From Myxococcales bacterium (lineage in GTDB: Bacteria > Myxococcota_A > Polyangia > Fen-1088), in assembly GCA_022184915.1 (NCBI GenBank), contig JAGTJU010000004.1, forward strand, positions 1 through 64,000: a stretch of 64,000 nucleotides of DNA, given 5' to 3'. Below, piece after piece: positions 16,223 through 25,689 of this stretch. The notes under the pieces are model-generated. The model was not told the DNA's origin and searched no databases. It saw nothing but the letters and a program-made list of their open reading frames with translations. A program made the position numbers and the translations under genes. Position 1 is the first letter of the stretch. The number at the start of each line of letters is the position of its first letter.

Positions 16223-17266
16223 TTACCTTAACAGGGTTTTTGGCTGCGCCGGGACACGCGGTGCCCGCCAGGCCTGTGGCACTGGCAGGGGCGTCTGCGA
16301 CAGCGGCGCCCGCCCGAGCCGCCGATCCAGGAACCCGTCCACGGCGGCCATGACGTCGGGGCGCAGCCAGGCCCCATCACCGTGCCGGGCCCCCGGGATG
16401 ATCTCGAGCTGCACGTCGTTGCCAGCCGCTCTCAGCGCTTCGGCCAGGCGTTGTGACTGCGCCGCGGGGACGGTGCAATCGTCGCGTCCATGCTGGAGCA
16501 AAAAGGGAGGGGCGTGCGGCTTCACGTACGTCAAGGGGCTCGCACGGCGGGCACGCGGGGCACAGCGCCTGACCTCGCAGCCCAAAAGCCGCGACTCGGC
16601 CGAGCCCTCACAGGTGTGGCATTTGTGCTGCGGGCAGCGCAGGCCAAAGTCAGCGTCGAATTCGCTAAACGAGCTCGGCCCCCACCAATCGATGACACCG
16701 CGGACAGCCGTCGAGACTTTGCGATGTCGATCGTCGGGTCTGTCGAACGCCTTTTCGCCCTCCGTGAGCGCCAGCAGCGCTGCCAAGTGTCCGCCGGCGG
16801 AGGCGCCCCAAACCACCACCTTGTCGGGGTCCAGGTCGTAATCATCCGCGTGAGCCCGGAGGTGCCGGAGCGCTGCACGCAGGTCGGCGAGGGGGGCGGG
16901 AAAGCGAGCCTCGAAGCTGAGACGGTAGTCGATCGTGGCCACGGCGAAACCGCGGCAGGTCTGCCGGAGGGCGAAGAGCTCCACCGATTGTTTGTTTCCG
17001 CCTGCCCAGCCACCACCGTGAACCCACAGCACCCAGGGCACGGGCTGATCGCGGGGGACCAGAGGCAGGTGAACGTCGAGCCGTGTACGAGCGTCGCCCG
17101 CGTAGGGAACGTCGCGATGGGAGCGGGATACACAAGCCTCCTGGGCACGCTCGCTGGGAGACGCGGTCAGCGGACGCTCTGGGGCGGGGGGCTCCTGGCA
17201 GCCCGAAGCAATGAACAGAGCCACATACGTCGAGGCCAAGGCAAGCAGGCGGGGCTTTGGGGGCAT
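16223..17266 (-). CDS. alpha/beta-hydrolase esterase, lipoprotein
   Basis: A 347-residue protein starting MPPKPRLLALASTY with a lipoprotein signal ending FIASGC. It is a carboxylesterase/lipase-like hydrolase: the oxyanion motif HGGGWAGG, the nucleophile elbow GASAGGH, the acid in HGRDDCTVP and the catalytic His in GARHGDG. The Cys-rich insert CPQHKCHTCEGSAESRLLGC before the lid is unusual. The frame stays open upstream to 17848, but the extra residues overlap the next gene and are not family-like. Predicted to be an outer-membrane-bound or periplasmic esterase. Confidence 0.82.
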   Translation of the reverse strand: MPPKPRLLALASTYVALFIASGCQEPPAPERPLTASPSERAQEACVSRSHRDVPYAGDARTRLDVHLPLVPRDQPVPWVLWVHGGGWAGGNKQSVELFALRQTCRGFAVATIDYRLSFEARFPAPLADLRAALRHLRAHADDYDLDPDKVVVWGASAGGHLAALLALTEGEKAFDRPDDRHRKVSTAVRGVIDWWGPSSFSEFDADFGLRCPQHKCHTCEGSAESRLLGCEVRRCAPRARRASPLTYVKPHAPPFLLQHGRDDCTVPAAQSQRLAEALRAAGNDVQLEIIPGARHGDGAWLRPDVMAAVDGFLDRRLGRAPLSQTPLPVPQAWRAPRVPAQPKTLLR

Positions 17267-17343
17267 GGATACCGCAGTCGCGTGGAGTGTGTCCGCCTTC
17301 TTCACCCTACGCAACGTGAACGTCCTTCGTCCCGCGCACCGGC

Positions 17344-18318
17344 TCACCATCGGGAGGAACGGGTGGCAGAGTGCGTGGAGGCATCGCGCCCCGTCGAGGC
17401 TGCGTCCGCCGGCTCGAACAGCACCTGGGAAAGCGGGCCGTAAGGCTCGAAGCGGCGGCCGACCAGGAGCGAGAAGGCCTCCGGGGCGTAGGGATAGCGG
17501 GTGTGCACGAGTCGCTCCAACCGTTGGGCTTGACGTTCGAAGCTGCGGGTATGGTGTTCCCCCATCAGGCGCTGCAGCTTGAGCAAGATGTGCGCCCGGG
17601 CCTCGTCGTCGGAGGTGGCGGCGTAAACGCGCTCCAAATGCTTGATCGCCAGCTCGCGCTCTCCGTCTTTGGTGAGCATGCCGGCCACGAGCCCCGGCAG
17701 CCAGGAAGGCACTTCGTCGAAGAGCGTCGCCTTGCGCAGGGCCTCGATGCCCTCCTTCTTCCAGCTTCCGATCCGGGGATCGCCAGCCTTGGCCAGGCCG
17801 GGGAGCTCGTAGTACAGATTGAACCCCAGCTGGAAGTGTTGCTCCCAATCGTCGGGGAAGGTCTTGAGCCCTCGGCGGAGAAGGTCATTGGCGGCAAGTA
17901 CGTTCACGAGCTTCGGTTGGCCCGCGCCGTAGCTCAGCATGGCGGCTCCCCGCAGGTACACCGGCTGAAAGTGCGGATCCAGGTCCACGACCGCGTTCAG
18001 GTAGCTCGTGAGCCATCGCTGGGCACCTTTGTGTTCGAGCTGGTCACCGAAGTAGATGTTCGTCCGCGCGGCGATGAGGTCAGCGGCAAGTTCGTGGTGT
18101 CCCAGGCTGCCGAGCCGCAGGAGCCTCGAAGGGGGAAGATAGTTGACGTCGGCTTCAGGCGGCCAGGCGTCACGCGCCCGCTGCGCCTGGTCGCGTGCGT
18201 GGTCGGTCAGCAGCGCCAGCGCCACGAGGCCTGTCCCCGTGGCCAGCGCCCAGATCGCGCGCGCCCCCGCCGGTCGGTGCGGGCGTTGCGGAGACGAGGA
18301 AGGACTCGAGGTCGTCAT
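17344..18318 (-). CDS. membrane-anchored TPR-like protein of unknown function
   Basis: A 324-residue protein with an N-terminal hydrophobic helix (ALATGTGLVALALL, about residues 26-40) and a helical body resembling tetratricopeptide repeats (AADLIAARTNIYFGDQ, YLNAVVDLDPHFQPVYL, IEALRKATLFDEVPSW, AIKHLERVYAATSD). Such proteins occur in deltaproteobacteria beside type IV pilus or exopolysaccharide genes. It lies 28 bases after the NtrC-type regulator on the same strand, which suggests co-transcription. The function is not established. Confidence 0.7.
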   Translation of the reverse strand: MTTSSPSSSPQRPHRPAGARAIWALATGTGLVALALLTDHARDQAQRARDAWPPEADVNYLPPSRLLRLGSLGHHELAADLIAARTNIYFGDQLEHKGAQRWLTSYLNAVVDLDPHFQPVYLRGAAMLSYGAGQPKLVNVLAANDLLRRGLKTFPDDWEQHFQLGFNLYYELPGLAKAGDPRIGSWKKEGIEALRKATLFDEVPSWLPGLVAGMLTKDGERELAIKHLERVYAATSDDEARAHILLKLQRLMGEHHTRSFERQAQRLERLVHTRYPYAPEAFSLLVGRRFEPYGPLSQVLFEPADAASTGRDASTHSATRSSRW

Positions 18319-18346
18319 GGGCTCGCGGGCGCCACGGCGGCACCCG

Positions 18347-19777
18347 TCAAGATGATTCGGCGGATCCGGGCTCGTCTGCAGCCGCTTCCGAACCCGAAAT
18401 GCCCAGTTTCGAGAGTCGATAACGCAGGGAGCGAAACGTGACGCCCAAGAGGCGTGCGGCTTCGGTGCGGTTGCCCTCGGTTCGCTCCAGCGCCTTGAGA
18501 ATGAGGCTGCGCTCGAGGTCGGCCACCGTGCGTTCGAGGTCGATGCCTTCGGCGGGCAGCTCGAACCCTGTCCCTTCCGGGGCTGGCGAGGGGGCGCTCG
18601 ACAGCGGGGGCAGGGTGTCTTTGGTGAGGCGATCGCCTGAAGACAGGGTGACCGCCCGCTCGATCAGGTTCTCCAACTCGCGGACGTTGCCTGGAAAGTT
18701 ATGTGCCAGGAGGGCCGACAGCGCCTCGGGCTCGATACCCGTGATCGTACGGCCGTGCTCGGCAGCGAACTTGCGGATGAAGTGTTCGGCCAGCAAGGCA
18801 ACGTCCTCGCGGCGCTCGCGCAGGGGCGGCACGCGGATCTGAATGACGTTCAAGCGGTAGTAGAGATCTTGTCGGAAGGTGCCGTTTTCGATCTCCGCTT
18901 CCAAGTCGCGGTTGGTGGCAGCCACGACGCGCACGTCGACCTCGCTTTCGGTGAGGCCACCTACCCGCTTGACGCGCCTTTCCTGCAGGGCGCGCAGGAG
19001 CTTCACCTGCATGGCCAAGGGCAGCTCCCCCACCTCGTCGAGCAACAGCGTGCCTCCGGAAGCTGCCTCGAACAGCCCCGGCTTGTCGCTGGTGGCGCCC
19101 GTGAACGCACCCTTGACGTGCCCGAAGAGCTCGCTTTCCAGCAGCGTCTCGGGGATCGCGCCGCAGTTGACCGCCACGAAGGGCTTGTCGTTGCGGGCAG
19201 ACAGCTCGTGCAGCGCGCGCGCGAGCAACTCCTTGCCCGTGCCCGATTCCCCGATCAACAACACGCTCGTGCGTGCGGGGGCGATCTTCTGAATCATGTC
19301 GAAAAGCCGCTGCATCGGGGGCGACTTTCCGATCAACCTGTCGAGCTTGTAACGTCCCTTGATCTCGTCGCGAAGGGCGGTGTTCTGGCGGTGGAGCAGG
19401 CGCCGCTCGAGGGCCCGTTCGACCACCAGGCCCACTTCCTCCACCTTGAACGGTTTCGTGAGGTAGTCGTAGGCGCCCGCCTTCATTGCGGCGATGGCCG
19501 TCTCGGCCGTGGCGAACGCCGTCACCACGATGACTTGGGTGTCAGGGCGCAGTGCCTTCGAGGCGGCCAGCACGTCGAGGCCACTGCGCGCCTCGCCCAT
19601 GCGCAGGTCGGTGATGACCACGTCGTATTCCTTCGCAGCCAGCGCGGCCTTGGCTTCCTCGCCGCCCGGCGCGGCTTCGACCCGGTGGCCCGCCCGGCGC
19701 AGGTAGATGGCCAGGAACTCGCGCATCGAGCGCTCGTCGTCGACGATCAGAATTTCGCCAGTCAGGGATGAATCCAC
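18347..19777 (-). CDS. NtrC-family sigma-54-dependent response regulator
   Basis: A 476-residue activator. Residues 8-125 form the receiver ([15 protein letters not shown], phosphorylation Asp in VVITDLRMG, Lys in YLTKPF). The AAA+ domain (about 145-375) has Walker [15 protein letters not shown], the sigma-54-contacting GAFTGA loop, Walker [12 protein letters not shown] and the arginine region [18 protein letters not shown]. The C-terminal Fis-type helix-turn-helix is [20 protein letters not shown]. It controls sigma-54 promoters when phosphorylated. Its sensor partner is not adjacent, and the orphan kinase at 6.9 kb is one candidate. Confidence 0.95.
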   Translation of the reverse strand: MDSSLTGEILIVDDERSMREFLAIYLRRAGHRVEAAPGGEEAKAALAAKEYDVVITDLRMGEARSGLDVLAASKALRPDTQVIVVTAFATAETAIAAMKAGAYDYLTKPFKVEEVGLVVERALERRLLHRQNTALRDEIKGRYKLDRLIGKSPPMQRLFDMIQKIAPARTSVLLIGESGTGKELLARALHELSARNDKPFVAVNCGAIPETLLESELFGHVKGAFTGATSDKPGLFEAASGGTLLLDEVGELPLAMQVKLLRALQERRVKRVGGLTESEVDVRVVAATNRDLEAEIENGTFRQDLYYRLNVIQIRVPPLRERREDVALLAEHFIRKFAAEHGRTITGIEPEALSALLAHNFPGNVRELENLIERAVTLSSGDRLTKDTLPPLSSAPSPAPEGTGFELPAEGIDLERTVADLERSLILKALERTEGNRTEAARLLGVTFRSLRYRLSKLGISGSEAAADEPGSAESS

Positions 19778-19849
19778 GGGCGGGCCTTTCAGTGTCGGGA
19801 CGTGGCTTCACGAGAGCCGGAGGGGGTCATGGATTCAACTGCCGCAGGC

Positions 19850-20572
19850 TCAACCCCGCTTGCGGGCGATGACGATCATGAAGCCGCCCAAGTTGCGGAA
19901 CAGCGGGACGTCGCAGGCCTTGTGCTCGGCCCATGCGAACAGGCGGCCAAGGGCGTTCACCTTGAACACCGAAGACGTGGGCGTGAAGATCCGGACGCCC
20001 CGGGTACCCACGAATTCCAGGTCCGGAGGCAAGTAGCTCTTGGCCTGCTCGAGGGTATCGTAGCGCGTGAAGACGTCGTGATCGGTCGTGTCGCCGTCGA
20101 TGCGTGCCGGCCCACCCAGCCGTTTGGCCAGGTAGCGCAACGAGTACGGGTTGTAGAACTCGAGCAGCAGGTGGCCGCCCGGGCGCACCAGGCGTGACAG
20201 CTCGGCGAGGGCCTCGCGAATGGGAGGCACGTGCGCGAGCACCTTCATGCTGTACACCAGGTCGAACGACGCGTCGGGGAGCGGGACCGCGGTGACTGAG
20301 CCTTGCACCACCTTGAGCCCCCGCTGCAGCGCCGTCGCCAACATGCCACGCGACAGGTCCAACCCCACCGCCTTGCGGGCCACGCGGCTCGCGTCACGCA
20401 ACAACAAACCCGTTCCGCAGCCCGCCTCGAAGACGTCGCGGTTGCGCCCATACCGCTCGATGAGCTCGCCTTCGAGTTCGTCGATCAGGCGGTGGTACCC
20501 ATGGTGCCGCTCACGTTCGTAGCTGGCCGAAAAACGATCGTAGTAGGCTTGGGTCGAGGCTGGCGAAGTCAT
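19850..20572 (-). CDS. class I SAM-dependent methyltransferase
   Basis: A 240-residue methyltransferase with VFEAGCGTGLLLRDASR (SAM loop), VGLDLSRGMLATALQRG, LPDASFDLVYSMKVLAHVP and LVRPGGHLLLEFYNP. It belongs to the ubiE/Methyltransf_11 type. The gene follows the YdjC-like deacetylase on the same strand with a 48-base gap, in a region rich in glycan genes. The substrate is unknown. Confidence 0.83.
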   Translation of the reverse strand: MTSPASTQAYYDRFSASYERERHHGYHRLIDELEGELIERYGRNRDVFEAGCGTGLLLRDASRVARKAVGLDLSRGMLATALQRGLKVVQGSVTAVPLPDASFDLVYSMKVLAHVPPIREALAELSRLVRPGGHLLLEFYNPYSLRYLAKRLGGPARIDGDTTDHDVFTRYDTLEQAKSYLPPDLEFVGTRGVRIFTPTSSVFKVNALGRLFAWAEHKACDVPLFRNLGGFMIVIARKRG

Positions 20573-20620
20573 GGCGAAGACTCCCCGATTATGCCCGTGC
20601 TTTCGCCAATTTGCGAGCGC

Positions 20621-21475
20621 TCAGAACACGTCGCCGAAGCGGCACAGAGTGATGCCTCGGCGGGCCACGGCCTGCCGGATCTTCGGGTCACACAGGGCTT
20701 CGAGCTCGAGGCGTCGTTCGAGAACGCGGTGGCCCGCCAGCGTCAGGCCGTCCTGTGGTGTGGTGCCGGGGTGGCAAATGAGCTCGTGCACCCCGGGGCC
20801 CAGACGCCCGAGGATCTCCATGATCCGCATGCGGCCGAGGTTGCCGCTTTCGGCAAAACCCCAGCTCTCGGCCCCGTGGCGGAGCGCGCCCAGTTTCTTG
20901 CGGGCCAGGTATCCGAACGCCCCCAAGGCCGCGAGCGGCAGCCCGCGTTGCAGGTCCGCAAACCAGGTCAGGTTCGGGACCTCCATGGAGGAGCGGATGG
21001 CGCGAATCCGCAGCTGCGCGGCCATGCGCTCCACGGCTCGCGCAACGGGGGGTAAAAAACCGAGGTGCAGATACGTGTCGAGGTGATCGAGCTGCATCCC
21101 GGCAGCCCTTAGCCGCTCGGCCTGGGCCAATAGCTCGGTCTCGAGCTCCGCCTCGGGGAGTTTGCCGCGCAGCCAGCGCAGGGCGAGCTGGGCGGGGGAG
21201 TCCGGCAGCTGGCCGGTGCCTTCGATGAGGTGCGGAATGTCGCGAGGGGCGCTCACGGGTGTGCCGCCCACCAGGACCAAGTGGGCGCCGAGCCCCAGCG
21301 CGGGCGCGCCTGCGAGTTCGCGGGCGAGCGCTGCGGGGTTGGCAAGGTTGCCCATGATCGATGCGCTCGTCACGATGCCCTCGTGATGCGCCTTCAGAAT
21401 GCCCTCCGTGACCTCGGGGGTGAGCCCAAGCTCGTCGGCGTTCACGATGAGACGAATGGCTGTGGCGTCGGTCAT
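20621..21475 (-). CDS. YdjC/ChbG/HpnK-family carbohydrate deacetylase
   Basis: A 284-residue protein starting MTDATAIRLIVNADELGLTP. The family removes acetyl groups from oligosaccharides or hopanoid precursors. Visible conserved features are the N-terminal NAD-E-LG motif (most members have NADDFG), LGAHLVLVGGTPV, LDHLDTYLHLGFLPPV with metal-ligand His residues, and ELICHPGT near residue 235. The Asp-to-Glu change at the second acidic position is conservative but worth noting. The annotated start avoids an implausible 115-residue extension. It is divergent from the M16 peptidase. Confidence 0.82.
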   Translation of the reverse strand: MTDATAIRLIVNADELGLTPEVTEGILKAHHEGIVTSASIMGNLANPAALARELAGAPALGLGAHLVLVGGTPVSAPRDIPHLIEGTGQLPDSPAQLALRWLRGKLPEAELETELLAQAERLRAAGMQLDHLDTYLHLGFLPPVARAVERMAAQLRIRAIRSSMEVPNLTWFADLQRGLPLAALGAFGYLARKKLGALRHGAESWGFAESGNLGRMRIMEILGRLGPGVHELICHPGTTPQDGLTLAGHRVLERRLELEALCDPKIRQAVARRGITLCRFGDVF

Positions 21476-21725
21476 GCGCCCTCTCCTTATCCCACATCTC
21501 GAGGCGAAGCTCACCGGCAGCATGTGCGGGTGCCTGCAATCGGTGTGGTGCCGGGGCTTGCGAAAGCTCTGCCCGCCGGCCAACCTATTTCTTCCGTCAG
21601 TCCGATGCCTTCCGCCGTCTATCCCCGCTCCGTGCCCGCGTCGTCTGCCTGCCACGCGCACTGTGCCGACGTGCGGGGAGCTTCTTGGGAACAGCGAACG
21701 CGGGGGTAAACGGAGCCGCGCACGC

Positions 21726-23117
21726 ATGCCCAAAAAAAACGCGAAATCCGTCAGCCCCGCTCGTCCCTCGCAGGCCGCGCGTCCCTCTCGCCGCGCGCCC
21801 TCCGCTCCGGCCGTGCGCAACGGGGCCGTCGCCGCCGAGCCCTACGAGGTCCGGCGCACGCGGTTACGCAACGGGTTGCGCCTGTGCACCGTCGAGGTGC
21901 CCTACCTGCACACGGCCACGGTGGCGCTCTACGTCCGGACGGGCTCGCGGTACGAAACGCCCGAGAAAAACGGCCTCTCGCACTTCCTCGAGCACATGCT
22001 CTTCCGCGGCTCGCATCGCTATCCGAGCTCTTTGGCTCTGAACACGGTCATCGAAGAGCTGGGGGGAACGCTGTACGCGGAGACCGGGCGGGACTACGCG
22101 GTGTATTCCATTTCGCTCGGCCCCGCGGGGGTGCTCGACGCGCTCGCGATCTTGGGAGACCTCTTCAGCGGTCCCGTGTTCAAGGACATCGAGCTCGAGC
22201 GCCAGATGGTCCTCGAGGAGATCCTGGAAGACATGGATCACCGGGGGCGGATGGTGAACGTGCATGATCTGTCGCGCCAGCTCGCCTGGGACAAGCACCC
22301 ACTTGGCTATTCGATTTTGGGAACGCCCAAAAACGTGCGCCGCTTTTCGACCCGCGACGTGCGCACGCACTTTCGCCGCCATTACGGGGCGAGCAACATG
22401 GTGCTCTGCGTGGCAGGGCAAGTCGAGCACGCCCGTGTGGAGCCAGCGGCCAGAAAGGCGTTTACCCGCATCGACCGAGGTACCGCCATCAAGGGAAAAC
22501 CCGCGCGCCCCGCGCTGGCTGGGCCGCGCTGGCAAACCGTCGCGACCGATGCGGCCCAGTCCCAGATCCAGATGCTCTTCTTCGGCCTGCCGATGGACGA
22601 TCCGGATCACGCCGCGCAGGCCGCCCTGATGCGGCTCATCGACGACGGGATGGCCACGCCGCTGCACTACCGGATCTGTGATCAGAACGGGCTGGCCTAC
22701 AGCGTGGGGGCCGAGGTTGATCACTACTACGATACCTCACTCATCGAGTTCGATGCCGCGTGTGCGCCCGGGAAGCTGAGCGCGCTCGTGCAGGAGCTGG
22801 TGAACATCATCGACGAGTTCAAGACCAAGCCGGTGGAGCCCGGTGCCCTGGCGCGGGTCAAGCGGCGCTACCGGGAGGACCTCGAAGCCAGCTACGACGA
22901 CGTGGGCAGCTTGTGCAACTGGTACGGCGGTGCGGAGCTCTTTGCGCGCCCCCGCACGCACGCCGACCGGCTGCGCCAAATGGAGAAGGTCACGGCCGAG
23001 CAGGTGCGCCGGGTGGCCCAGCGGGTCTTTCAGGCCGAGCGGCTCACCACCGTGGTCGCCGGTCGGTGGAACGCCACGCAAACACGGAAGACCCGCCAGC
23101 TGCTGCGCGGGCTGTGA
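21726..23117 (+). CDS. M16-family zinc metallopeptidase
   Basis: A 463-residue peptidase with a basic Ala/Pro-rich leader of about 35 residues and then the M16 fold. The inverted zinc motif HFLEH starts at residue 86 in NGLSHFLEHMLFRG, the further glutamate lies in LERQMVLEEILED, and the second half-domain carries YRICDQNGLAYSVGAEVD. Single-domain members of about 420-470 residues resemble mitochondrial processing peptidase beta subunits. The frame is open back to 21399, but the start here is the first sensible ATG. The substrate is unknown. Confidence 0.88.
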   Translation: MPKKNAKSVSPARPSQAARPSRRAPSAPAVRNGAVAAEPYEVRRTRLRNGLRLCTVEVPYLHTATVALYVRTGSRYETPEKNGLSHFLEHMLFRGSHRYPSSLALNTVIEELGGTLYAETGRDYAVYSISLGPAGVLDALAILGDLFSGPVFKDIELERQMVLEEILEDMDHRGRMVNVHDLSRQLAWDKHPLGYSILGTPKNVRRFSTRDVRTHFRRHYGASNMVLCVAGQVEHARVEPAARKAFTRIDRGTAIKGKPARPALAGPRWQTVATDAAQSQIQMLFFGLPMDDPDHAAQAALMRLIDDGMATPLHYRICDQNGLAYSVGAEVDHYYDTSLIEFDAACAPGKLSALVQELVNIIDEFKTKPVEPGALARVKRRYREDLEASYDDVGSLCNWYGGAELFARPRTHADRLRQMEKVTAEQVRRVAQRVFQAERLTTVVAGRWNATQTRKTRQLLRGL

Positions 23118-23132
23118 GCTTCGCGCGCTGGC

Positions 23133-25253
23133 TCAGAGCTGCGCGGTGGCCAGCAGGAACTTGTTGTTGCGGTCGTGCCGGACCTGCACCGTGGCACGCG
23201 CGCCCTCGGGTAGCAGCGCTTTGATGCGGTCGAAGCGCGCGCGTTCGACCACGAAGAACACGCGCTTGCCCCGGTTGCGCCCCAGGTAAGCCTGGAGGTC
23301 TTCAGCGTTCCGGTTGCCCAGGAACACCGTGCGCTGCTCGGCAGGGCCTTCGTAGATCTCGTTTTGGGTATAGAAGGTTTCCCCGCGCCAGTACATTTGC
23401 CAGGCAATGAGCGGTTCGTCGGGCCCTCTGCGCTCGCGGTAGTACGTGGCCATCAGCTCCTTCTGCGACCAGATCGGGGAGACCTCGACCATGTACACGT
23501 CCAGCAGGAAATACGTGAAGATCACCGCAACCGAACACAACGCCACGGCACCGTATCGGCGCACCCGCGGCCAGGCCAACGCCAGCGTGGCGGCACCGAT
23601 GAGCATCCCAAAGGCCAAGAGCGGTGCGCGGTAGTCGAGCGCGGGCGGCCAGGGCCGACCTCCCGGATCATTGACGTAGTCGTAGGAGAAGAGCCACACG
23701 AAGCGCTGCGCGGCGTTCTGGGAGCGTGTCAGATCCCAGGTGACCAGCGCCAGCAACGGAAGCCCCACCATCGGGACCAGCTTGGCGCCCACCAGCCGGC
23801 CCCGGTCCCAGATGTCGTCGAGGAAACAAGCGATGGCCAGGGCCAAGCCGGGGAGGGCCGGCAGGATGTAGTGGTGAAACTTCGTCATCGAAGCCGAAAC
23901 CACCGCATACGCCGACACGAACCAGATCGCGCCGAACCAGAAGATCTGCTGGCGGTAGTTGGGCCGCGCGGTCTCACCCGTGGCGGCTGCGGTCGTCGGG
24001 GAGGGGCGCAAGATGACCCAGGCGAGGGCCGAGGGCGCGACCGCCAGCCACGGCAGCACGGCGAAGCCGAGCTCGCGCAGGAAGTACTCGAAGGTGCCCC
24101 GGTCACCGTGGCGCCCGAGCACCAAACGCCGCCAGTGGTTGTCCCCGTAAAGCTCGTTCCAGAACCCCTTACCGTAACGAGCGATCATCGCGTGGTGCCA
24201 GGGCATTGCCACCACCAGGCACGCCAAGAGCGCGATCCCAAGCCCGTAGAACATCTGCGGGCGAGACAGCCGGCGCCAGTTCCACGTGAACGCAAGGTAT
24301 GCAAACAACACGATGACGGGAAGGCCCAAGCCCGCAAGCCCCTTGGCCAAGGTGGCGATCGCGGCTAGCACGCCGGCGCTCAGAAGATAGAGGGGCGCGC
24401 GGTAACGGATGCGAGCGGCGTAAAAGAGACAGGCCAAGGTGCCGGCCAGGTAGGGAAGCATCAGGACCACGCCTGGCAGCTTGAACGGGCGGCCTCCCAT
24501 CCGGAAGCGCCAGGTGACGGCAAGGGCGTCGATGACCAGCTGGGGCAGGGCGGTGACGAGGAACAGCGCCACGCCCACGTAGAACGCGGTGTGGTGGGGC
24601 CACGACAACCCTCTCCAGCTGCGGCGGGGCAGTTCCTCCGTGGCGTCGTCGAACAGGGCCACCGCGCACAAGGCCAGCGCCAGCGTCATGGGACCCACGA
24701 ACGGCATGTCGGTCATGGCCTGCCGTGCGATCAGCGAAAACATGGGCATGGTGGCGAGGCTCACTGCCGCCAGCACGCCGGCGCGCCGGCTCACGAAGCG
24801 CGACGCCACGAGGTACACGCCGTAAAGCGCGGTCAGGGCCATGAGGCAGAACGGCACCCGCATCGCCCATTCGGTGGCGGACGACAGCGCCAGCTGCCCT
24901 GAAGGGGCATGGGCGCCCCCCAAACCTGCCACGGAGAAGGAAAGGCTCATCAGCCAAAACGTAAAGACTGGCTTCGACCAGAAAAACTCGCGGTCGAGCG
25001 GGGAGCCAGGCCAGAACAGGCCCACGTAGTCGCCCCGTGCGGTCATCTGGCGGGCCACTTCGCCGTAGTGAGTCTCCCAGGGATCCCAAAGGCCGTAGCT
25101 GCCCGCAAAGGGAAGATAAAGGGCGAGGCCGAACAACACGAGGAGAAGCACGGTCTGACGCTCACTCAGCCGGTCGAGCCAGCGGGGAGCGCGCGAGGGG
25201 GAAGCGTTCACAGGGGAAGAACTCACGACGGGTCCGGATGAGGGTGAAGCCAT
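23133..25253 (-). CDS. ArnT-like GT39-family membrane glycosyltransferase
   Basis: A 706-residue integral membrane protein with about 12 hydrophobic segments. The first periplasmic loop holds DPWETHYGEVARQM, the acidic catalytic signature of the PMT/ArnT (GT-C) superfamily, followed by FWSKPVFTFWLMSL. The C-terminal 180 residues form a soluble domain. ArnT-type enzymes move sugars from lipid carriers to lipid A or other periplasmic acceptors. Surrounding methyltransferases and a deacetylase fit a surface-glycan role. The sugar and acceptor are unknown. Confidence 0.85.
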   Translation of the reverse strand: MASPSSGPVVSSSPVNASPSRAPRWLDRLSERQTVLLLVLFGLALYLPFAGSYGLWDPWETHYGEVARQMTARGDYVGLFWPGSPLDREFFWSKPVFTFWLMSLSFSVAGLGGAHAPSGQLALSSATEWAMRVPFCLMALTALYGVYLVASRFVSRRAGVLAAVSLATMPMFSLIARQAMTDMPFVGPMTLALALCAVALFDDATEELPRRSWRGLSWPHHTAFYVGVALFLVTALPQLVIDALAVTWRFRMGGRPFKLPGVVLMLPYLAGTLACLFYAARIRYRAPLYLLSAGVLAAIATLAKGLAGLGLPVIVLFAYLAFTWNWRRLSRPQMFYGLGIALLACLVVAMPWHHAMIARYGKGFWNELYGDNHWRRLVLGRHGDRGTFEYFLRELGFAVLPWLAVAPSALAWVILRPSPTTAAATGETARPNYRQQIFWFGAIWFVSAYAVVSASMTKFHHYILPALPGLALAIACFLDDIWDRGRLVGAKLVPMVGLPLLALVTWDLTRSQNAAQRFVWLFSYDYVNDPGGRPWPPALDYRAPLLAFGMLIGAATLALAWPRVRRYGAVALCSVAVIFTYFLLDVYMVEVSPIWSQKELMATYYRERRGPDEPLIAWQMYWRGETFYTQNEIYEGPAEQRTVFLGNRNAEDLQAYLGRNRGKRVFFVVERARFDRIKALLPEGARATVQVRHDRNNKFLLATAQL

Positions 25254-25359
25254 GGAATACGAACGGGGGTAAGACCCGCCAAACGGGGGCGGACTCTACC
25301 AGCGAAAGTGAAGGGCGGCGGCGAAACAGGCCCCGGCCGGCACGACCCGCCCCGGCCGC

Positions 25360-25626
25360 TCACGTGCTGCGTCTCCGGAGCCACACTGCCGCAGCCGCCA
25401 GCAGGGCCGCACCGGCAAGGCCAGGCAGCCATATCTGGGTGGCCTGTGGGAGAAGATAGACCTCGGGGGCAATGCCGGGCCGGTGACGCCGCCACAGGTC
25501 GACCTGCGCGGCGGCGTAGGTCGCCACCACCACGGCCCCCGCGCAGCTGGCGCACAGCCGCGCGAGGCGGGGCGCCCGTGCGGGGGTCCGTGCAGAGTCA
25601 GAAGCTTCGCTGTCGTCCATGGCCAA
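25360..25626 (-). CDS. small membrane protein, hypothetical
   Basis: An 88-residue product with two hydrophobic segments (LCASCAGAVVVATYAAA and IWLPGLAGAALLAAAAVWL) and a basic C-terminal RRRST. It sits just before the GT39 gene on the same strand. No family is recognised. ATG codons at 25626 and 25620 are both possible starts. Confidence 0.5.
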   Translation of the reverse strand: MAMDDSEASDSARTPARAPRLARLCASCAGAVVVATYAAAQVDLWRRHRPGIAPEVYLLPQATQIWLPGLAGAALLAAAAVWLRRRST

Positions 25627-25689
25627 GCGGGCTGCCGCTTCTATAGCGCCGTTCTCGCGCCCCGGCCAAGCCAGGCCGCACGCTTGCCC

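Noticed and set aside
17267-17848. N-terminal extension of the esterase ORF
   Set aside because: It overlaps the TPR-like gene and has no family resemblance, while the internal ATG is followed by a proper lipoprotein signal.
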